Shown: positions 44,288 to 54,774, counted from the stretch's first letter. The stretch is DNA of 64,000 bases from Marinobacter fonticola (GCF_008122265.1 NZ_CP043042.1:1364001-1428000), one strand, 5' to 3'. A program made the numbers and translations. Notes: generated by a model not told the origin, from the sequence alone.

Positions 44288-44797
44288 ATGAATAAGAAGG
44301 CAGGCTTAGTGGCCGTCGCCGTAGGCGCCACCGCCATCGCAATCATTGGAGCAACATTTGCAACTGAACCGCCCGGGGTAGCTACTGAACAGAACGTAGC
44401 TTCATCCACCACCGACAAGCCAACGATTACCGTATACCGCAACGAAAACTGCAGTTGCTGCAAGGACTGGGCAGAACATCTTAAGGAAAGCGGTTTTCAC
44501 GTGGACCTGGTCGTCACCAACACTATGAATGACGTAAAGCGTGAGCATGGCGTGCCAAGGGAGATGCAGTCCTGCCATACCGCGGTAATGGATAATCTGG
44601 TTATTGAGGGCCATGTGCCGGCCGAGGACATCCTGGCTTTTCAGGATAATCCCGTATTCAACGTCGAAGGACTGTCTGTGCCAGGCATGGTCCAGGGGTC
44701 GCCCGGCATGGAAACGGGAACAAAACAGGATTATGCCGTTATTGCCTTTGGCGCGAATGGGCTATCCTCGGTTTATCGTGAATACACGGACTATTGA
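44288..44797 (+). CDS. DUF411 metal-binding protein (CopG-like)
   Basis: 169 residues. Signal/anchor helix at residues about 5-25, then the DUF411 domain: ITVYRNENCSCCKDWAEHLKESGF (paired Cys motif), VPREMQSCHTAV (third Cys and His) and VEGHVPAEDILAF. DUF411 proteins occur in copper and silver resistance clusters and are thought to bind metal. It follows the Met-rich peptide after a terminator and is 9 bp from the next gene. Confidence 0.88.
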   Translation: MNKKAGLVAVAVGATAIAIIGATFATEPPGVATEQNVASSTTDKPTITVYRNENCSCCKDWAEHLKESGFHVDLVVTNTMNDVKREHGVPREMQSCHTAVMDNLVIEGHVPAEDILAFQDNPVFNVEGLSVPGMVQGSPGMETGTKQDYAVIAFGANGLSSVYREYTDY

Positions 44798-44806
44798 GGT
44801 CAGGCC

Positions 44807-45667
44807 ATGATCGAATTTATCAGGGCCGGTGGCCTGTTCGCGCTATTCACGATGTTTCTACCGGCGTTAGCTCTGAGTGAGCCCCTGGCCCTTGGCGCGC
44901 CTGTCACCGCGCTCTCCGCGGCATCTTCCACCGGCGGCGAGAAGGCCCTTTGGGCTATCGCAAATGGCGAATTGATCGAAGCCGATGTTAAAACTGGGCG
45001 TCTGGCAAAGTTTGTGCCTGCCGGGTTATCGGAAGGGGGTGCTATAAACGCCTTGACCCAGGGCGCTGATGGCCGGCTTTACGTTGCAGGCCCTGGCAGT
45101 GGTGTCTGGAGGTACAGCACTGAAAACCAGCAGTGGGCAGATCTGAGTGAAACGCTTCCCACGCTGAACGTGACGGCTATTGCAGCGCATTCGACCCAGG
45201 CAGAGACGCTTTATGTCTACGTCCCGGAAGTCGGCATTTTACGCAGCCGGGACGGCGGTTCGGAGTGGGTTCAAGTGGATGGCGGTCCTCAGGAAGCGAT
45301 TCGAACCTTTCTGCACTCCAACATGCCAGGCAGCATGGAGAGCGGTTGGCTGTTCGCGGGGACACCCCGCGGTGTGGCGCGATCCATGGACTGCTTCTGT
45401 TTATGGAGCGATGCGGGGGAACTGCGAGGTGAGGTGTCATCCCTCGCCTACAATTTCGACAGTCCGATGAATGTCTATGCCGTCATTGATGGGCGATTAA
45501 ATCACAGCGCAGATGGCGGTGAGTCCTGGTCGGCAATGGCGGTCCCGAAGGATGTCTCTGCCGTCGCCTACGACAGCGAGACTGGACGACTGTTTGCCGG
45601 CACCACGGACGGAAATTTGCTCTATCGAGAGGCTTCCGGCGAGTGGCAGGGGATTCGCCGTGACTAG
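44807..45667 (+). CDS. Exported beta-propeller (BNR-type) protein
   Basis: 286 residues. A signal peptide (to about 23, ALALSEP) is followed by repeated blades with BNR/Asp-box features: SRDGGSEWVQV and HSADGGESWSAM, plus weaker ones (RYSTENQQWADL). A pair of cysteines (DCFCLW) sits in the middle. Photosystem-stability-factor-like propellers of this kind are common beside copper genes, with unknown function. It overlaps the next cytochrome gene by 8 bases. Confidence 0.75.
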   Translation: MIEFIRAGGLFALFTMFLPALALSEPLALGAPVTALSAASSTGGEKALWAIANGELIEADVKTGRLAKFVPAGLSEGGAINALTQGADGRLYVAGPGSGVWRYSTENQQWADLSETLPTLNVTAIAAHSTQAETLYVYVPEVGILRSRDGGSEWVQVDGGPQEAIRTFLHSNMPGSMESGWLFAGTPRGVARSMDCFCLWSDAGELRGEVSSLAYNFDSPMNVYAVIDGRLNHSADGGESWSAMAVPKDVSAVAYDSETGRLFAGTTDGNLLYREASGEWQGIRRD

Positions 45668-46073
45668 AAAGCTGCTAGCTGTCGGTCTGCTGTTTGCATC
45701 GTGGGCCGTTTGGGGAGGGGGCAAACCCGAGAGCGACTCGACTAGGCAGGGCAGACAGCTCTACCAGCAGCATTGTGCCGCTTGCCATGGCCGGGAGGCA
45801 GAAGGCGCTGACGAGTGGAAAGCGCGTAACGCGGTGGGGGAGTTGCCCCCGCCGCCGCACGACGAAACCGGTCACACCTGGCGGCATAGCGACAGCATGC
45901 TATTCAAGATGATTGCCGATGGCTGGCGCGATCCGTTCAATAAAACGGATCGTTTAACCATGCCGGCGTTCGGAGACACGCTCTCCGATACGGAGATCCG
46001 GCACATCACCGAGTACCTGAAAACGCTTTGGACCGAAGCGCAAAGGGTCTATCAAGTAAAGCAAAGTCAGTAG
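45660..46073 (+). CDS. Small periplasmic cytochrome c
   Basis: 137 residues from GTG, with a signal peptide (KLLAVGLLFASWAVWG). Haem motif HCAACHG near residue 38, Met ligand probably in RLTMPAFGDTLSD, then a final helix (EIRHITEYLKTLW). It overlaps the propeller gene, so the two are probably co-translated. Class I cytochrome c, likely an electron carrier in the periplasm for the copper-handling enzymes (inference). Confidence 0.83.
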   Translation: MTRKLLAVGLLFASWAVWGGGKPESDSTRQGRQLYQQHCAACHGREAEGADEWKARNAVGELPPPPHDETGHTWRHSDSMLFKMIADGWRDPFNKTDRLTMPAFGDTLSDTEIRHITEYLKTLWTEAQRVYQVKQSQ

Positions 46074-46128
46074 ATACGTAGGCCAGTGTTTTATAAGCAC
46101 TGAACCGAAAAGCACAAGAAAATACATT

Positions 46129-46614
46129 ATGGCCCCCAGCAAAAAAGCAGTCTTAAACGTTCCAGAGCTTCACATTGCGATCTTCGCATTTCTGCTGCAC
46201 TTCATTTGGGAGCTCATCCAGATGCCCTTGTTCGCAGGCTTTGGTGAAACCCACTACTACAAGGTGATCCTTCATTGTACCCGGGCGACTTTCGGGGATG
46301 TGGTTATCTCTTTAGCGGCGTTTTGGTCAGCCTGTGTCGTGGTGAAGTCGCGTTTCTGGTTTTTGCGATATGGAAAACCCGGGCTCTGGACATTTTTGGG
46401 CGTCGGCATGCTGATAACGATTGTCTTCGAGGTTTTGGCAACCGGCCCCCTCCGAAGATGGGAGTACGGTGGCGCCATGCCGGTCCTGCCCATACTTGGG
46501 GTTGGCTTTTCGCCAGTCGCTCAGTGGATCGTGCTCCCTCTGTTGCAACTCTGGTTTGTCAGGCGGCAGGTGCTGGGAGGAAAGCTGGAAGCAGAAGGTA
46601 TCCGGATTGCGTGA
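46129..46614 (+). CDS. Conserved four-helix membrane protein, unknown
   Basis: 161 residues with four hydrophobic segments (about 13-36, 55-75, 85-105, 125-148). Notable conserved-looking residues are HFIWELIQMPLF in the first helix and LATGPLRRWEYGGAMPVLP between helices 3 and 4. No function is known to me. It ends the copper block; the next gene is on the other strand. Confidence 0.7.
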   Translation: MAPSKKAVLNVPELHIAIFAFLLHFIWELIQMPLFAGFGETHYYKVILHCTRATFGDVVISLAAFWSACVVVKSRFWFLRYGKPGLWTFLGVGMLITIVFEVLATGPLRRWEYGGAMPVLPILGVGFSPVAQWIVLPLLQLWFVRRQVLGGKLEAEGIRIA

Positions 46615-46654
46615 GATCTTTCGTAGCGAACCAACATCTCGTTTGTTCGAGAGT

Positions 46655-47080
46655 CTAGCCTGTGTATGGACCCGATTCCCTGAAACCTTCATATAACGAC
46701 GCGATCATCGGACAGGTAATATCCCCTTGGTGAACTTGGCAGCGGGCGACCATTTCGCTTAGCACCTTCTCAATTCGACCCAGTCTGTCGATCTTCTCAC
46801 GGACACTCTGCAATTTATGTTCGGCGATAATACTGGCTTCCTGACAATGTGCGCCATCCTCCAGGCAGAGTAGATCGCCGATCTCATTGAGACTAAAGCC
46901 TAACTGCTGCGCTGTTTTAATGAACGTTAGCCGTTCGACGTCGTTAACACCATAGCGACGAACGCCCCCCGGAGGACGTTCCGGCTCCGGTATCAACCCT
47001 CTTCGCTGATAAAAGCGAATCGTCTCGACATTCACGTCAGCTGCCTTGGCCAAGCGACCGATGGTTAGCGTGTTGGTCAT
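46655..47080 (-). CDS. merR: Mercury-responsive regulator MerR
   Basis: 141 residues, MerR family. N-terminal winged helix [25 protein letters not shown], and the Hg(II)-binding cysteines of true Mer[24 protein letters not shown], with spacing as in Tn501 MerR. It should repress and, with Hg(II), activate the divergent mer promoter by DNA untwisting. The start MTNT is chosen by family; in-frame ATGs lie 9 and 12 bases upstream. Confidence 0.93.
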   Translation of the reverse strand: MTNTLTIGRLAKAADVNVETIRFYQRRGLIPEPERPPGGVRRYGVNDVERLTFIKTAQQLGFSLNEIGDLLCLEDGAHCQEASIIAEHKLQSVREKIDRLGRIEKVLSEMVARCQVHQGDITCPMIASLYEGFRESGPYTG

Positions 47081-47093
47081 GTTTGGCATCACC

Positions 47094-47124
47094 TTGACTC
47101 CGTACCTAACTACGGAAGTAACCT
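47094..47124 (+). promoter_or_regulatory. mer promoter-operator
   Basis: TTGACT (-35, 47094-47099) and TAACCT (-10, 47119-47124) are separated by 19 bp. The spacer holds the dyad CCGTA-CCTAAC-TACGG, essentially the classical MerR operator. The long spacer explains why MerR-Hg is needed for transcription. Confidence 0.88.
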
Positions 47125-47299
47125 TATCCCAATCAACCTATTCATTAAAGCTTGACGACCATGTCCACATCTAAATTAAGACTGCGAAGCGGAGATCACC
47201 ATCGAGGATATCCTGAAATCTGTGGCGCTTTAGCTGAGGCCCTCGCAAATGCTGGCTTGCCTCAACTCCGAAATTTTCCGATTCGAATCGAGAGTCGCC

Positions 47300-48956
<1,657 letters not shown>

Positions 48957-49028
48957 GGGATATGAATTCAATTGTGTAGCACTGCCGGGTGAGCAGGGCC
49001 GTCAAAATTCCCTCGAGTAAATGAATTC

Positions 49029-49059
49029 TTGACCTTGAGTCAACTCCAGGTCGTATCGT
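49029..49059 (+). promoter_or_regulatory. MerR-family promoter of the P-type ATPase operon
   Basis: TTGACC (49029-49034) and TATCGT (49054-49059) are 19 bp apart, and the spacer carries the dyad ACCTTGAG-TCAA-CTCCAGGT, the usual form for CueR/ZntR-type regulators. The regulator is probably the MerR-family gene at the end of this operon. Confidence 0.75.
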
Positions 49060-49124
49060 CCGTCTGAAGACAATTTTTTGAGGCCTGGGGAGCGTAGTGT
49101 CGCTGCCTACATTCAGGAGTGATC

Positions 49125-49343
49125 ATGAAAACCACGACTTTGTCTATTAAGGGCATGCACTGTGACGGCTGCGTGCAAATCGTTCAGCACATGCTGGAAC
49201 AGCAGGCGGGTGTCAAGGGTTGCTCTGTGTCACTGGACGCCAAGCAGGCGCGCGTAGCCCACGACGCTGACCGCGTATCAGCCGAAACGTTGGCAGAATC
49301 CGTACGAACAGCAGGTTATGAGGCGCTGCCTACGGAGAACTAG
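49125..49343 (+). CDS. HMA-domain metallochaperone (CopZ/MerP-like)
   Basis: 72 residues, one heavy-metal-associated domain: LSIKGMHCDGCVQIVQHML with the metal-binding CxxC. It has no signal peptide, so it is cytoplasmic, like CopZ and unlike MerP. CAGGAG precedes the ATG. It is the first gene of the operon that also encodes the P1B-ATPase, to which it may hand metal. Confidence 0.88.
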   Translation: MKTTTLSIKGMHCDGCVQIVQHMLEQQAGVKGCSVSLDAKQARVAHDADRVSAETLAESVRTAGYEALPTEN

Positions 49344-49345
49344 CC

Positions 49346-49993
49346 ATGGAGCTGCTGCAAAGTCTGGCCTTGGCGATGGGTCTCGGTTTGTTGGGCTTCA
49401 TAGAGCCGTGCTCCGTCGGTAGCCATCTCATCTTCCTCAAATTCCTGGATCGGCTTCCGAAGCGGCAGCGTTGGCTGCAAACGTTGATTTTTACCCTCGT
49501 GCGGTCGGGATTTATGGCACTGCTCGGCGTAGTAGCGGCTACGATCGGTGCGCGCTTTCTTGGCATCCAGGAGACCTTATGGGTCGTCTTGGGCAGTGTG
49601 TATATCCTTTTGGGGCTGGTTTATCTCGCGGGCGGGGCATCCTGGATCATTCGGCGCTTAAACCGCTTGCTTCCTCACGTCTCTCCGACGGCCGGTGGCG
49701 TGGGCTTGGGAGCTGCATTTGGGCTGAATATTCCCGCCTGTGCGGCCCCACTGCTTGCGGTATTGCTGGGCGACGCCGCTGCTCGGGCGGCCATGGATTC
49801 CGGTGCTGCCCACGGTGCTTTGTCGCTATTCATTTTCGGGCTGGCGCTTTCGAGTCCGCTGGTGTTGGCCGTGTTTACCCGTACCGGCCGTCGGATGATG
49901 AATGCTATCACCCGCTTTGCCGGACGTATGCCGCGTTGGACCGGTGGGGTACTGATCGTACTGGGTCTTTGGTCCATTGCATTGGCGCTCTAA
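49346..49993 (+). CDS. CcdA/DsbD-like transmembrane thiol transporter
   Basis: 215 residues, about six helices. Conserved cysteines sit in the first and fourth segments (LGFIEPCSVGSHL and LNIPACAAPLLAVLL), the arrangement of CcdA, which passes electrons from cytoplasmic thioredoxin to periplasmic thiols. Two bases separate it from the chaperone gene. With the CGHC protein downstream it could supply reducing power for a metal or thiol process outside the membrane (inference). Confidence 0.82.
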   Translation: MELLQSLALAMGLGLLGFIEPCSVGSHLIFLKFLDRLPKRQRWLQTLIFTLVRSGFMALLGVVAATIGARFLGIQETLWVVLGSVYILLGLVYLAGGASWIIRRLNRLLPHVSPTAGGVGLGAAFGLNIPACAAPLLAVLLGDAAARAAMDSGAAHGALSLFIFGLALSSPLVLAVFTRTGRRMMNAITRFAGRMPRWTGGVLIVLGLWSIALAL

Positions 49994-50032
49994 TGCTTGA
50001 TGCGCCTCAACGAATCACTCGGAGGCAACACG

Positions 50033-52468
50033 ATGACCGACGACACAAGTCCATCGGACGAAGTTACCCCATGGAGCGAAGAGGCGACTGACCGCCGCGG
50101 AATCAGCCGCGTACGGGCGCACATTGGTGGCCTTCATTGCTCGCTGTGTACCGGGACCATTGAGCGTGCTCTAGGCGCCAAACCAGGCGTCGAGCGCGTT
50201 GCAGTCAGCCTGACTCACGAGCAGGCATTGGTGGAATACGATAACAGTCGCTCCAATGCCAGGGACCTGATGGGCACATTGCAGCAGATCGGCTATACCC
50301 TGAGTGATCCACGTAAAGTCGAGCCCTTCGAGCGTCAGGAAAGAGCGCTTGCCGTTGAACGCAATCGCTTCGTCGTCGCGCTTGCTATGAGCCTGGCTGC
50401 GGTCGGACTTATCGTCGACACCACCACGTTTTGGACCTTGGGGTTATCAGCGCTGGTGTATGTCAGCTTGGTCGGGTTTGGTTACGCGGTGCTGCGAGGC
50501 AAGGGAACAAAGGCGGCGCTGGTCGGCAGCGGTGGCCTGGCGGCGGGCGGACTGATCTTGCTTGGGTTGCGTGTCGGCGGTGTGTTGAACGGCCTTGAAC
50601 CGTTACTGGTCGCAGCGCTCGCTCTGGGCACGGTATTCGGTATAGCCCGCCACATGTTGATAATGGCGTCACAAGCGTTACGTCGCGGTATTCTCAATCA
50701 GCATGTGTTGGTGGAGATCGGCGCTTTCGCCGGGCTGGCGGGCGGCGCCATCGGGCTCATCCTCCGGCCTGAGGGCTACCCGACCGCGGCCTTTTTTGCC
50801 GTGTCGGTGATGGTGCTCACTTACCATATATTCTCCGAATGGTTGTCGCTGATCGTTAAAACACGTAGTGCGCAATCGGTCAAACGTTTGCTCGATCTTC
50901 AGCCAAATGTGGCACACGTTGTAGCCGAGGGCGATGAAAAGGACGTTCCCGTCGATCAGGTCACATCCGGTATGCGCGTAAGAATTCGCCCAGGGGAGCG
51001 TATCCCGGTCGATGGCATCGTCATTGAGGGGGCCTCGGCCGTGGACGAGGCACTGATCACTGGCGAGCCTTTGCCGGTGGACAAGGCGATAGACGACAAG
51101 ATTGTGGGCGGAGCGATCAATGGCAACGGTACACTGGTGATTCGTGTCACGGCCGTGGGCGCAGAGAGCTTCCTGCATCAGGTCATCAGCAGCGTGGAAG
51201 ATGCGCGGGCGCTCAAACCCGGCCTGCTGCATATCGTGGATCGCGTCTTGCAGGTGTATACGCCTACTGTCCTGACAATTTCCTTCCTGGCCTTCGTGGC
51301 ATGGGCGCTCGGGCCGCTGTTTCTGGGGGGCGATCCCCAACTCCAGCGCGCCGTGTTCGCAGCGTTGACGGTTCTGGTGATGGGCTATCCCTGCGCGGTC
51401 GGTATTTCAGCGCCACTATCCATCGTCAGGGGCGCCGGGGAAGCCGCCGATAAAGGCGTGTTGATGCGCACCGGCGAAGCCTTCCAGGCGCTGCGCACCG
51501 TCGATACGTTCGTGTTCGACAAAACCGGGACACTCACCGAGGGCCGTCCAGCGGTGCGGCACATCGAGAGTCTCGAAGGCGACGACGATGCCCTTCTGGC
51601 TATTACAGCCGCGGTCGAGGCGGCGTCCGAGCATCCATTGGGCCGAGCGGTGGTCGAGAAGGCGTTGGAGCTGGGGCTGGAGTTTCCCGAGGTGGAACGT
51701 TTTCAGGCCGAGTCCGGACTTGGTGTAACCGCCCGCGTCGATGATGAAGATATTAGAGTTGGCAGTCCGGCCTATCTAAAGTCGCTGGGCATTGATCTTA
51801 GCGCGTTGAAAGACAGCGTCGAAAGCGCCGAAAAGGATGGCCATACAGTGATTCTCGCGGCCCGCGGTGAGCAGCTGCTCGGATCGATTGCCCTGGGCGA
51901 CGCCCTGCGCACCGATACCGTCGAAACCATTAACCGCCTCCGCGAGTTGGGTATCCGCACGGTCATGCTGACAGGCGACAACGAGCGCGCTGCCCGACAT
52001 ATCGCCGAGCGCGCCGGGATTGACGAGGTCTATGCCGAAGTGTTGCCCGCCGACAAGGCCGAAACGCTGCGGACAATGCAGGGCGAGGCGCGAATCGCCA
52101 TGGTCGGTGACGGCATTAACGACGCTCCGGCATTGATGCAGGCCGATGTCGGCATTGCCATGGGTAGCGGCACTGATATCGCCATTGACGCGGCCGATAT
52201 CATCATCCTCAATGGGCGTGTAGGCGCGGTCATTACCGCGTGGGAGATTAGCCGGTGGGGTTACCGCAAAATGCTACAGAACGTGAGCCTGGCCTTCTTG
52301 TTCAACGGGGTGGGTATTCCACTGGCGAGCACCGGACTGATTTATCCGGTCTGGGCCATGGTTGCGATGGCCGCTAGTGTGACCGCGATCTTCATCAACT
52401 CGCTGTGGCAGCGTCCGTCGATCTTTTTCGATGCAGTGTCCAGTGTCGGTAACGAAGCAAATGAATAA
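50033..52468 (+). CDS. P1B-type heavy-metal ATPase with YPC motif
   Basis: 811 residues. N-terminal HMA domain (GGLHCSLCTGTIERAL), an extended membrane part before the A domain (ITGEPLPV), the catalytic DKTGTLTEG, the HP motif region (EAASEHPLGRAV) and MVGDGINDAPAL. The ion-selectivity motif in TM6 is YPCAVG rather than the CPCALG of Cu ATPases, so the first Cys is Tyr. The exported metal is therefore uncertain. The ATG has GGAGG 7 bases upstream. Confidence 0.9.
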   Translation: MTDDTSPSDEVTPWSEEATDRRGISRVRAHIGGLHCSLCTGTIERALGAKPGVERVAVSLTHEQALVEYDNSRSNARDLMGTLQQIGYTLSDPRKVEPFERQERALAVERNRFVVALAMSLAAVGLIVDTTTFWTLGLSALVYVSLVGFGYAVLRGKGTKAALVGSGGLAAGGLILLGLRVGGVLNGLEPLLVAALALGTVFGIARHMLIMASQALRRGILNQHVLVEIGAFAGLAGGAIGLILRPEGYPTAAFFAVSVMVLTYHIFSEWLSLIVKTRSAQSVKRLLDLQPNVAHVVAEGDEKDVPVDQVTSGMRVRIRPGERIPVDGIVIEGASAVDEALITGEPLPVDKAIDDKIVGGAINGNGTLVIRVTAVGAESFLHQVISSVEDARALKPGLLHIVDRVLQVYTPTVLTISFLAFVAWALGPLFLGGDPQLQRAVFAALTVLVMGYPCAVGISAPLSIVRGAGEAADKGVLMRTGEAFQALRTVDTFVFDKTGTLTEGRPAVRHIESLEGDDDALLAITAAVEAASEHPLGRAVVEKALELGLEFPEVERFQAESGLGVTARVDDEDIRVGSPAYLKSLGIDLSALKDSVESAEKDGHTVILAARGEQLLGSIALGDALRTDTVETINRLRELGIRTVMLTGDNERAARHIAERAGIDEVYAEVLPADKAETLRTMQGEARIAMVGDGINDAPALMQADVGIAMGSGTDIAIDAADIIILNGRVGAVITAWEISRWGYRKMLQNVSLAFLFNGVGIPLASTGLIYPVWAMVAMAASVTAIFINSLWQRPSIFFDAVSSVGNEANE

Positions 52469-52559
52469 CGCATGATTTTCAAATCAAAGCGTGCCATTCA
52501 TAGTCGGAAAGAGACACAAGACGATTGGAGCGAGGTCGAATTATGGGAGTCGCGACGTA

Positions 52560-52817
52560 ATGTCTACCGTGATCGAACTCTTCAGCGCACCCCACTGCGG
52601 ACATTGTAGCGCCACGGCCGAGCGCCTGCGTAGCTGGCTGGCAAACCGTGGTTTCGAGATTCAGGAGTATAATATCCTGGACCACATTGATCGCGCTGTG
52701 GATCTAGGTATACAGCGTGCTCCTGCGTTGGTACTCGATGGCGCCGTGATACACCAGGGGCCTATCGGCAACCAACGGCTAAGACAACTGTTCGGAGAGC
52801 CGCTATGCCTGAAGTAA
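52560..52817 (+). CDS. CGHC mini-thioredoxin / glutaredoxin-like protein
   Basis: 85 residues with the thioredoxin-like fold: IELFSAPHCGHCSATAERLRSWL (CxxC active site), then GIQRAPALVLDGAVIHQGP containing the cis-Pro region. No signal peptide is visible. It overlaps the downstream MerR gene by 13 bases. It may reduce or deliver thiols or metal within the same operon as the CcdA-like protein. Confidence 0.8.
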   Translation: MSTVIELFSAPHCGHCSATAERLRSWLANRGFEIQEYNILDHIDRAVDLGIQRAPALVLDGAVIHQGPIGNQRLRQLFGEPLCLK

Positions 52818-53203
52818 GTATTGGAGAGGCCGCCCGGCGCACCGGTTTGTCGGTCGATACGCTACGCTACTACGAAAAAATACAGCTGATGCCAAGAATT
52901 GCCCGTGACACCGGCGGTCGCCGGGTCTATCAGGAAGGCGACCTTTCGAGATTGCGTTTCATCCAGCGCGCCCAGCGTTGTCACTTTTCTCTGGCCGAAA
53001 TTGGCGAGTTATTGAGTCTACGGAGTAGCTCAGAAGTGCCTCGACCGCAGGTACAGCAGCTCACTGAGCAAAAATTGGAAGAAATCGAAGCCCGGCTCGG
53101 GGATCTTGAGCGCCTTCGACACGAGCTGAAGCTGCTACTCAATCTCTGTCGCGGCACGGAAAAAGGATGTCCGATTATCGATAGCCTGAATACGTGCGGT
53201 TGA
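52805..53203 (+). CDS. MerR-family metal regulator of the ATPase operon
   Basis: 132 residues. Winged helix SIGEAARRTGLSVDTLRYYEKIQLM, long coiled-coil dimer helix, and a C-terminal metal loop LCRGTEKGCPII with two Cys seven residues apart. The dimer-helix position that carries Cys in MerR and ZntR is not Cys here, as in Cu(I)/Ag(I)/Au(I) sensors such as CueR. It is the last gene of the operon, probably acting on the promoter at 49029. This points to a monovalent ion (inference). Confidence 0.85.
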   Translation: MPEVSIGEAARRTGLSVDTLRYYEKIQLMPRIARDTGGRRVYQEGDLSRLRFIQRAQRCHFSLAEIGELLSLRSSSEVPRPQVQQLTEQKLEEIEARLGDLERLRHELKLLLNLCRGTEKGCPIIDSLNTCG

Positions 53204-53607
53204 TACCCGCGCCTGAGTGCCGATGCCGCTTGGCATTCTGATAGTGGTCCGATTCATTCCTCCGGCTGTGATAAATGAGCACCGAGACACTGCTGCCATG
53301 TCTAAGGAACGCCCCGGTCAGCCGTTTGGCTGTCGGGAGCATCATTGCTATGTGGATCGCCAGAGCAGGCCTTCCGGGCGCCGCCTATCTTTGATTGATT
53401 ACAAACACGTATGGAGAGTTCATCGGCGGTAACTGGCAGGTTGCCAGTTACCGCCATCAGACTCACCAGCATTCCGTTTCCTTTGCAATGGAGCATGGGG
53501 CGCGGACGACATCGCGGTCTTTAGCATCCGGATTGGAATCGCCCCGATGTGGTCTGACAAATCAGTATGTTGCGGACTGGTCGAATTTGGTTTCCGAGCC
53601 ATCCCGT
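53204..53607. other. Intergenic region with a strong hairpin
   Basis: 404 bp. A perfect hairpin (53425-53455) is the only structure recognised. Short open frames on both strands lack ribosome-binding sites and family features. Confidence 0.6.
53425..53455. repeat. Perfect 14-bp inverted repeat with 3-nt loop
   Basis: GGCGGTAACTGGCA and TGCCAGTTACCGCC surround GGT. No T-run follows on either strand, so it is not a standard terminator. It could be a binding site, a cruciform or an RNA hairpin. Confidence 0.7.
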
Positions 53608-53841
53608 TTACCGGCTGGATTTCCGCATGTTTTCCTGGCACATCGCCATGCCCTCCGGATTTTTCTCCATCATGTTGCAGGGCATGTTTTTATGAACTCC
53701 ACAGTCAGCCCCATTCCGCACGTTTTCAGTCTTGGTAGGGTAGCTGCGGGCTTCGTTGGCACGATCGGCTAGCCCGGAGCCGGCGTTTGCAAAACTTGCG
53801 CCGATCATGGCGGCTAGAAATACAGGTGCTAGCGTTTTCAT
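53608..53841 (-). CDS. Small exported Cys/Met-containing protein, unknown
   Basis: 77 residues from the ATG preceded by GAGGAGACC. Signal peptide MKTLAPVFLAAMIGASFANA, then a mature part of about 57 residues with three cysteines and several Met (ADCGVHKNMPCNMMEKNPEGMAMCQENM). Similar small peptides lie in copper and mercury clusters, but I recognise no family. It faces away from the ATPase operon and is AT-rich upstream. Possible periplasmic metal binder. Confidence 0.65.
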   Translation of the reverse strand: MKTLAPVFLAAMIGASFANAGSGLADRANEARSYPTKTENVRNGADCGVHKNMPCNMMEKNPEGMAMCQENMRKSSR

Positions 53842-53989
53842 TGCGGTCTCCTCATTGGTTTTAGCGACAACTTTAGTAGACCAGAGATAACTGAACTGCA
53901 CCTGAAATGTCTGAGTAAACTATTGAAAATAAAATTATTTTCAGTTTCGTTTCAGTTTGGGTGTCCGGCCTCGGCTAGGCCCTGATTAT

Positions 53990-54640
53990 TTACTCGCAGA
54001 ACGGCCAGAACTGGTAGAACCGACGGCAGCGCAGCTCCGCCTCGCACTGTTCTAGCTGAGCCGTATAGGTCAGGGCGTGGCTGGTCACCCGGTTAGCCAC
54101 CCGCTGGACCCAGGGGCGCTGCTTGTAGGTCTGGCGTGCGAATCCCGTCGGACCTTCGTGGTAGGCGAGGTACAGGTCGCGGGTATTGTCGAGGGACAGA
54201 CCCAGTTGCTTGTGGGTGCGGTGGTTGTACCAGCCGATGAAGTCCAATGCGTGCTTCATTTGCGTCCGCTCTGCGAACAGACTGCCGGCGTCCTCCATAT
54301 AGTCCGCCCAGGCTGGATCCAGCGCTTGCGCGTAACCGACGGCGGTGGAGGGTCGCGACCAGGGAATGACGTCGAATAGGCGTGTGCGCGGTGGCCGGAT
54401 ATAGCTTTGGAAGGCGGACTCCTGGCGCACGAAGGCTATTTGCGTGGGGATGGGGGTGCCCCAACGCTCCCGGGACGCTGCTGCGTCGTCGTACCAGTCG
54501 GGATGCTCTTCGAAGATGCTGCAAATATTGTCCGGATTGGCCGGCGGGTTTGGCACCAGCACTTGGTAGCCACCGATCAGCCAAGCGAGCCCTGCCACCA
54601 ACGCCAGGGGCATGGCGAATTCCAGGGTGAACAAGAACAA
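53990..54640 (-). CDS. Lytic transglycosylase (SLT domain) protein
   Basis: 216 residues as annotated from TTG. A hydrophobic N-terminal helix anchors or exports it. The SLT domain has the catalytic Glu in FVRQESAFQ, STAVGYAQALDPAW and a C-terminal NHRTHKQLGLS-type region. It cleaves peptidoglycan glycan strands in the periplasm. The start is uncertain: ATG at 54613 is safe. A good ribosome site GGAGAG precedes an ATC at 54661 that would add seven residues and give a basic N-terminus. Confidence 0.8.
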   Translation of the reverse strand: MFLFTLEFAMPLALVAGLAWLIGGYQVLVPNPPANPDNICSIFEEHPDWYDDAAASRERWGTPIPTQIAFVRQESAFQSYIRPPRTRLFDVIPWSRPSTAVGYAQALDPAWADYMEDAGSLFAERTQMKHALDFIGWYNHRTHKQLGLSLDNTRDLYLAYHEGPTGFARQTYKQRPWVQRVANRVTSHALTYTAQLEQCEAELRCRRFYQFWPFCE

Positions 54641-54774
54641 GGTTTTGGCGCGGGCTCGGATGGTTCTCTCCGTTACGGCTTAATTCGCCGTTACAACTTA
54701 TCTCGCGCCAGTATAGCCGGTCCTCCGGGAGCCGGGGACCGGCCGACAGTTCCTTCATCTAAGACAAAGAGAAT

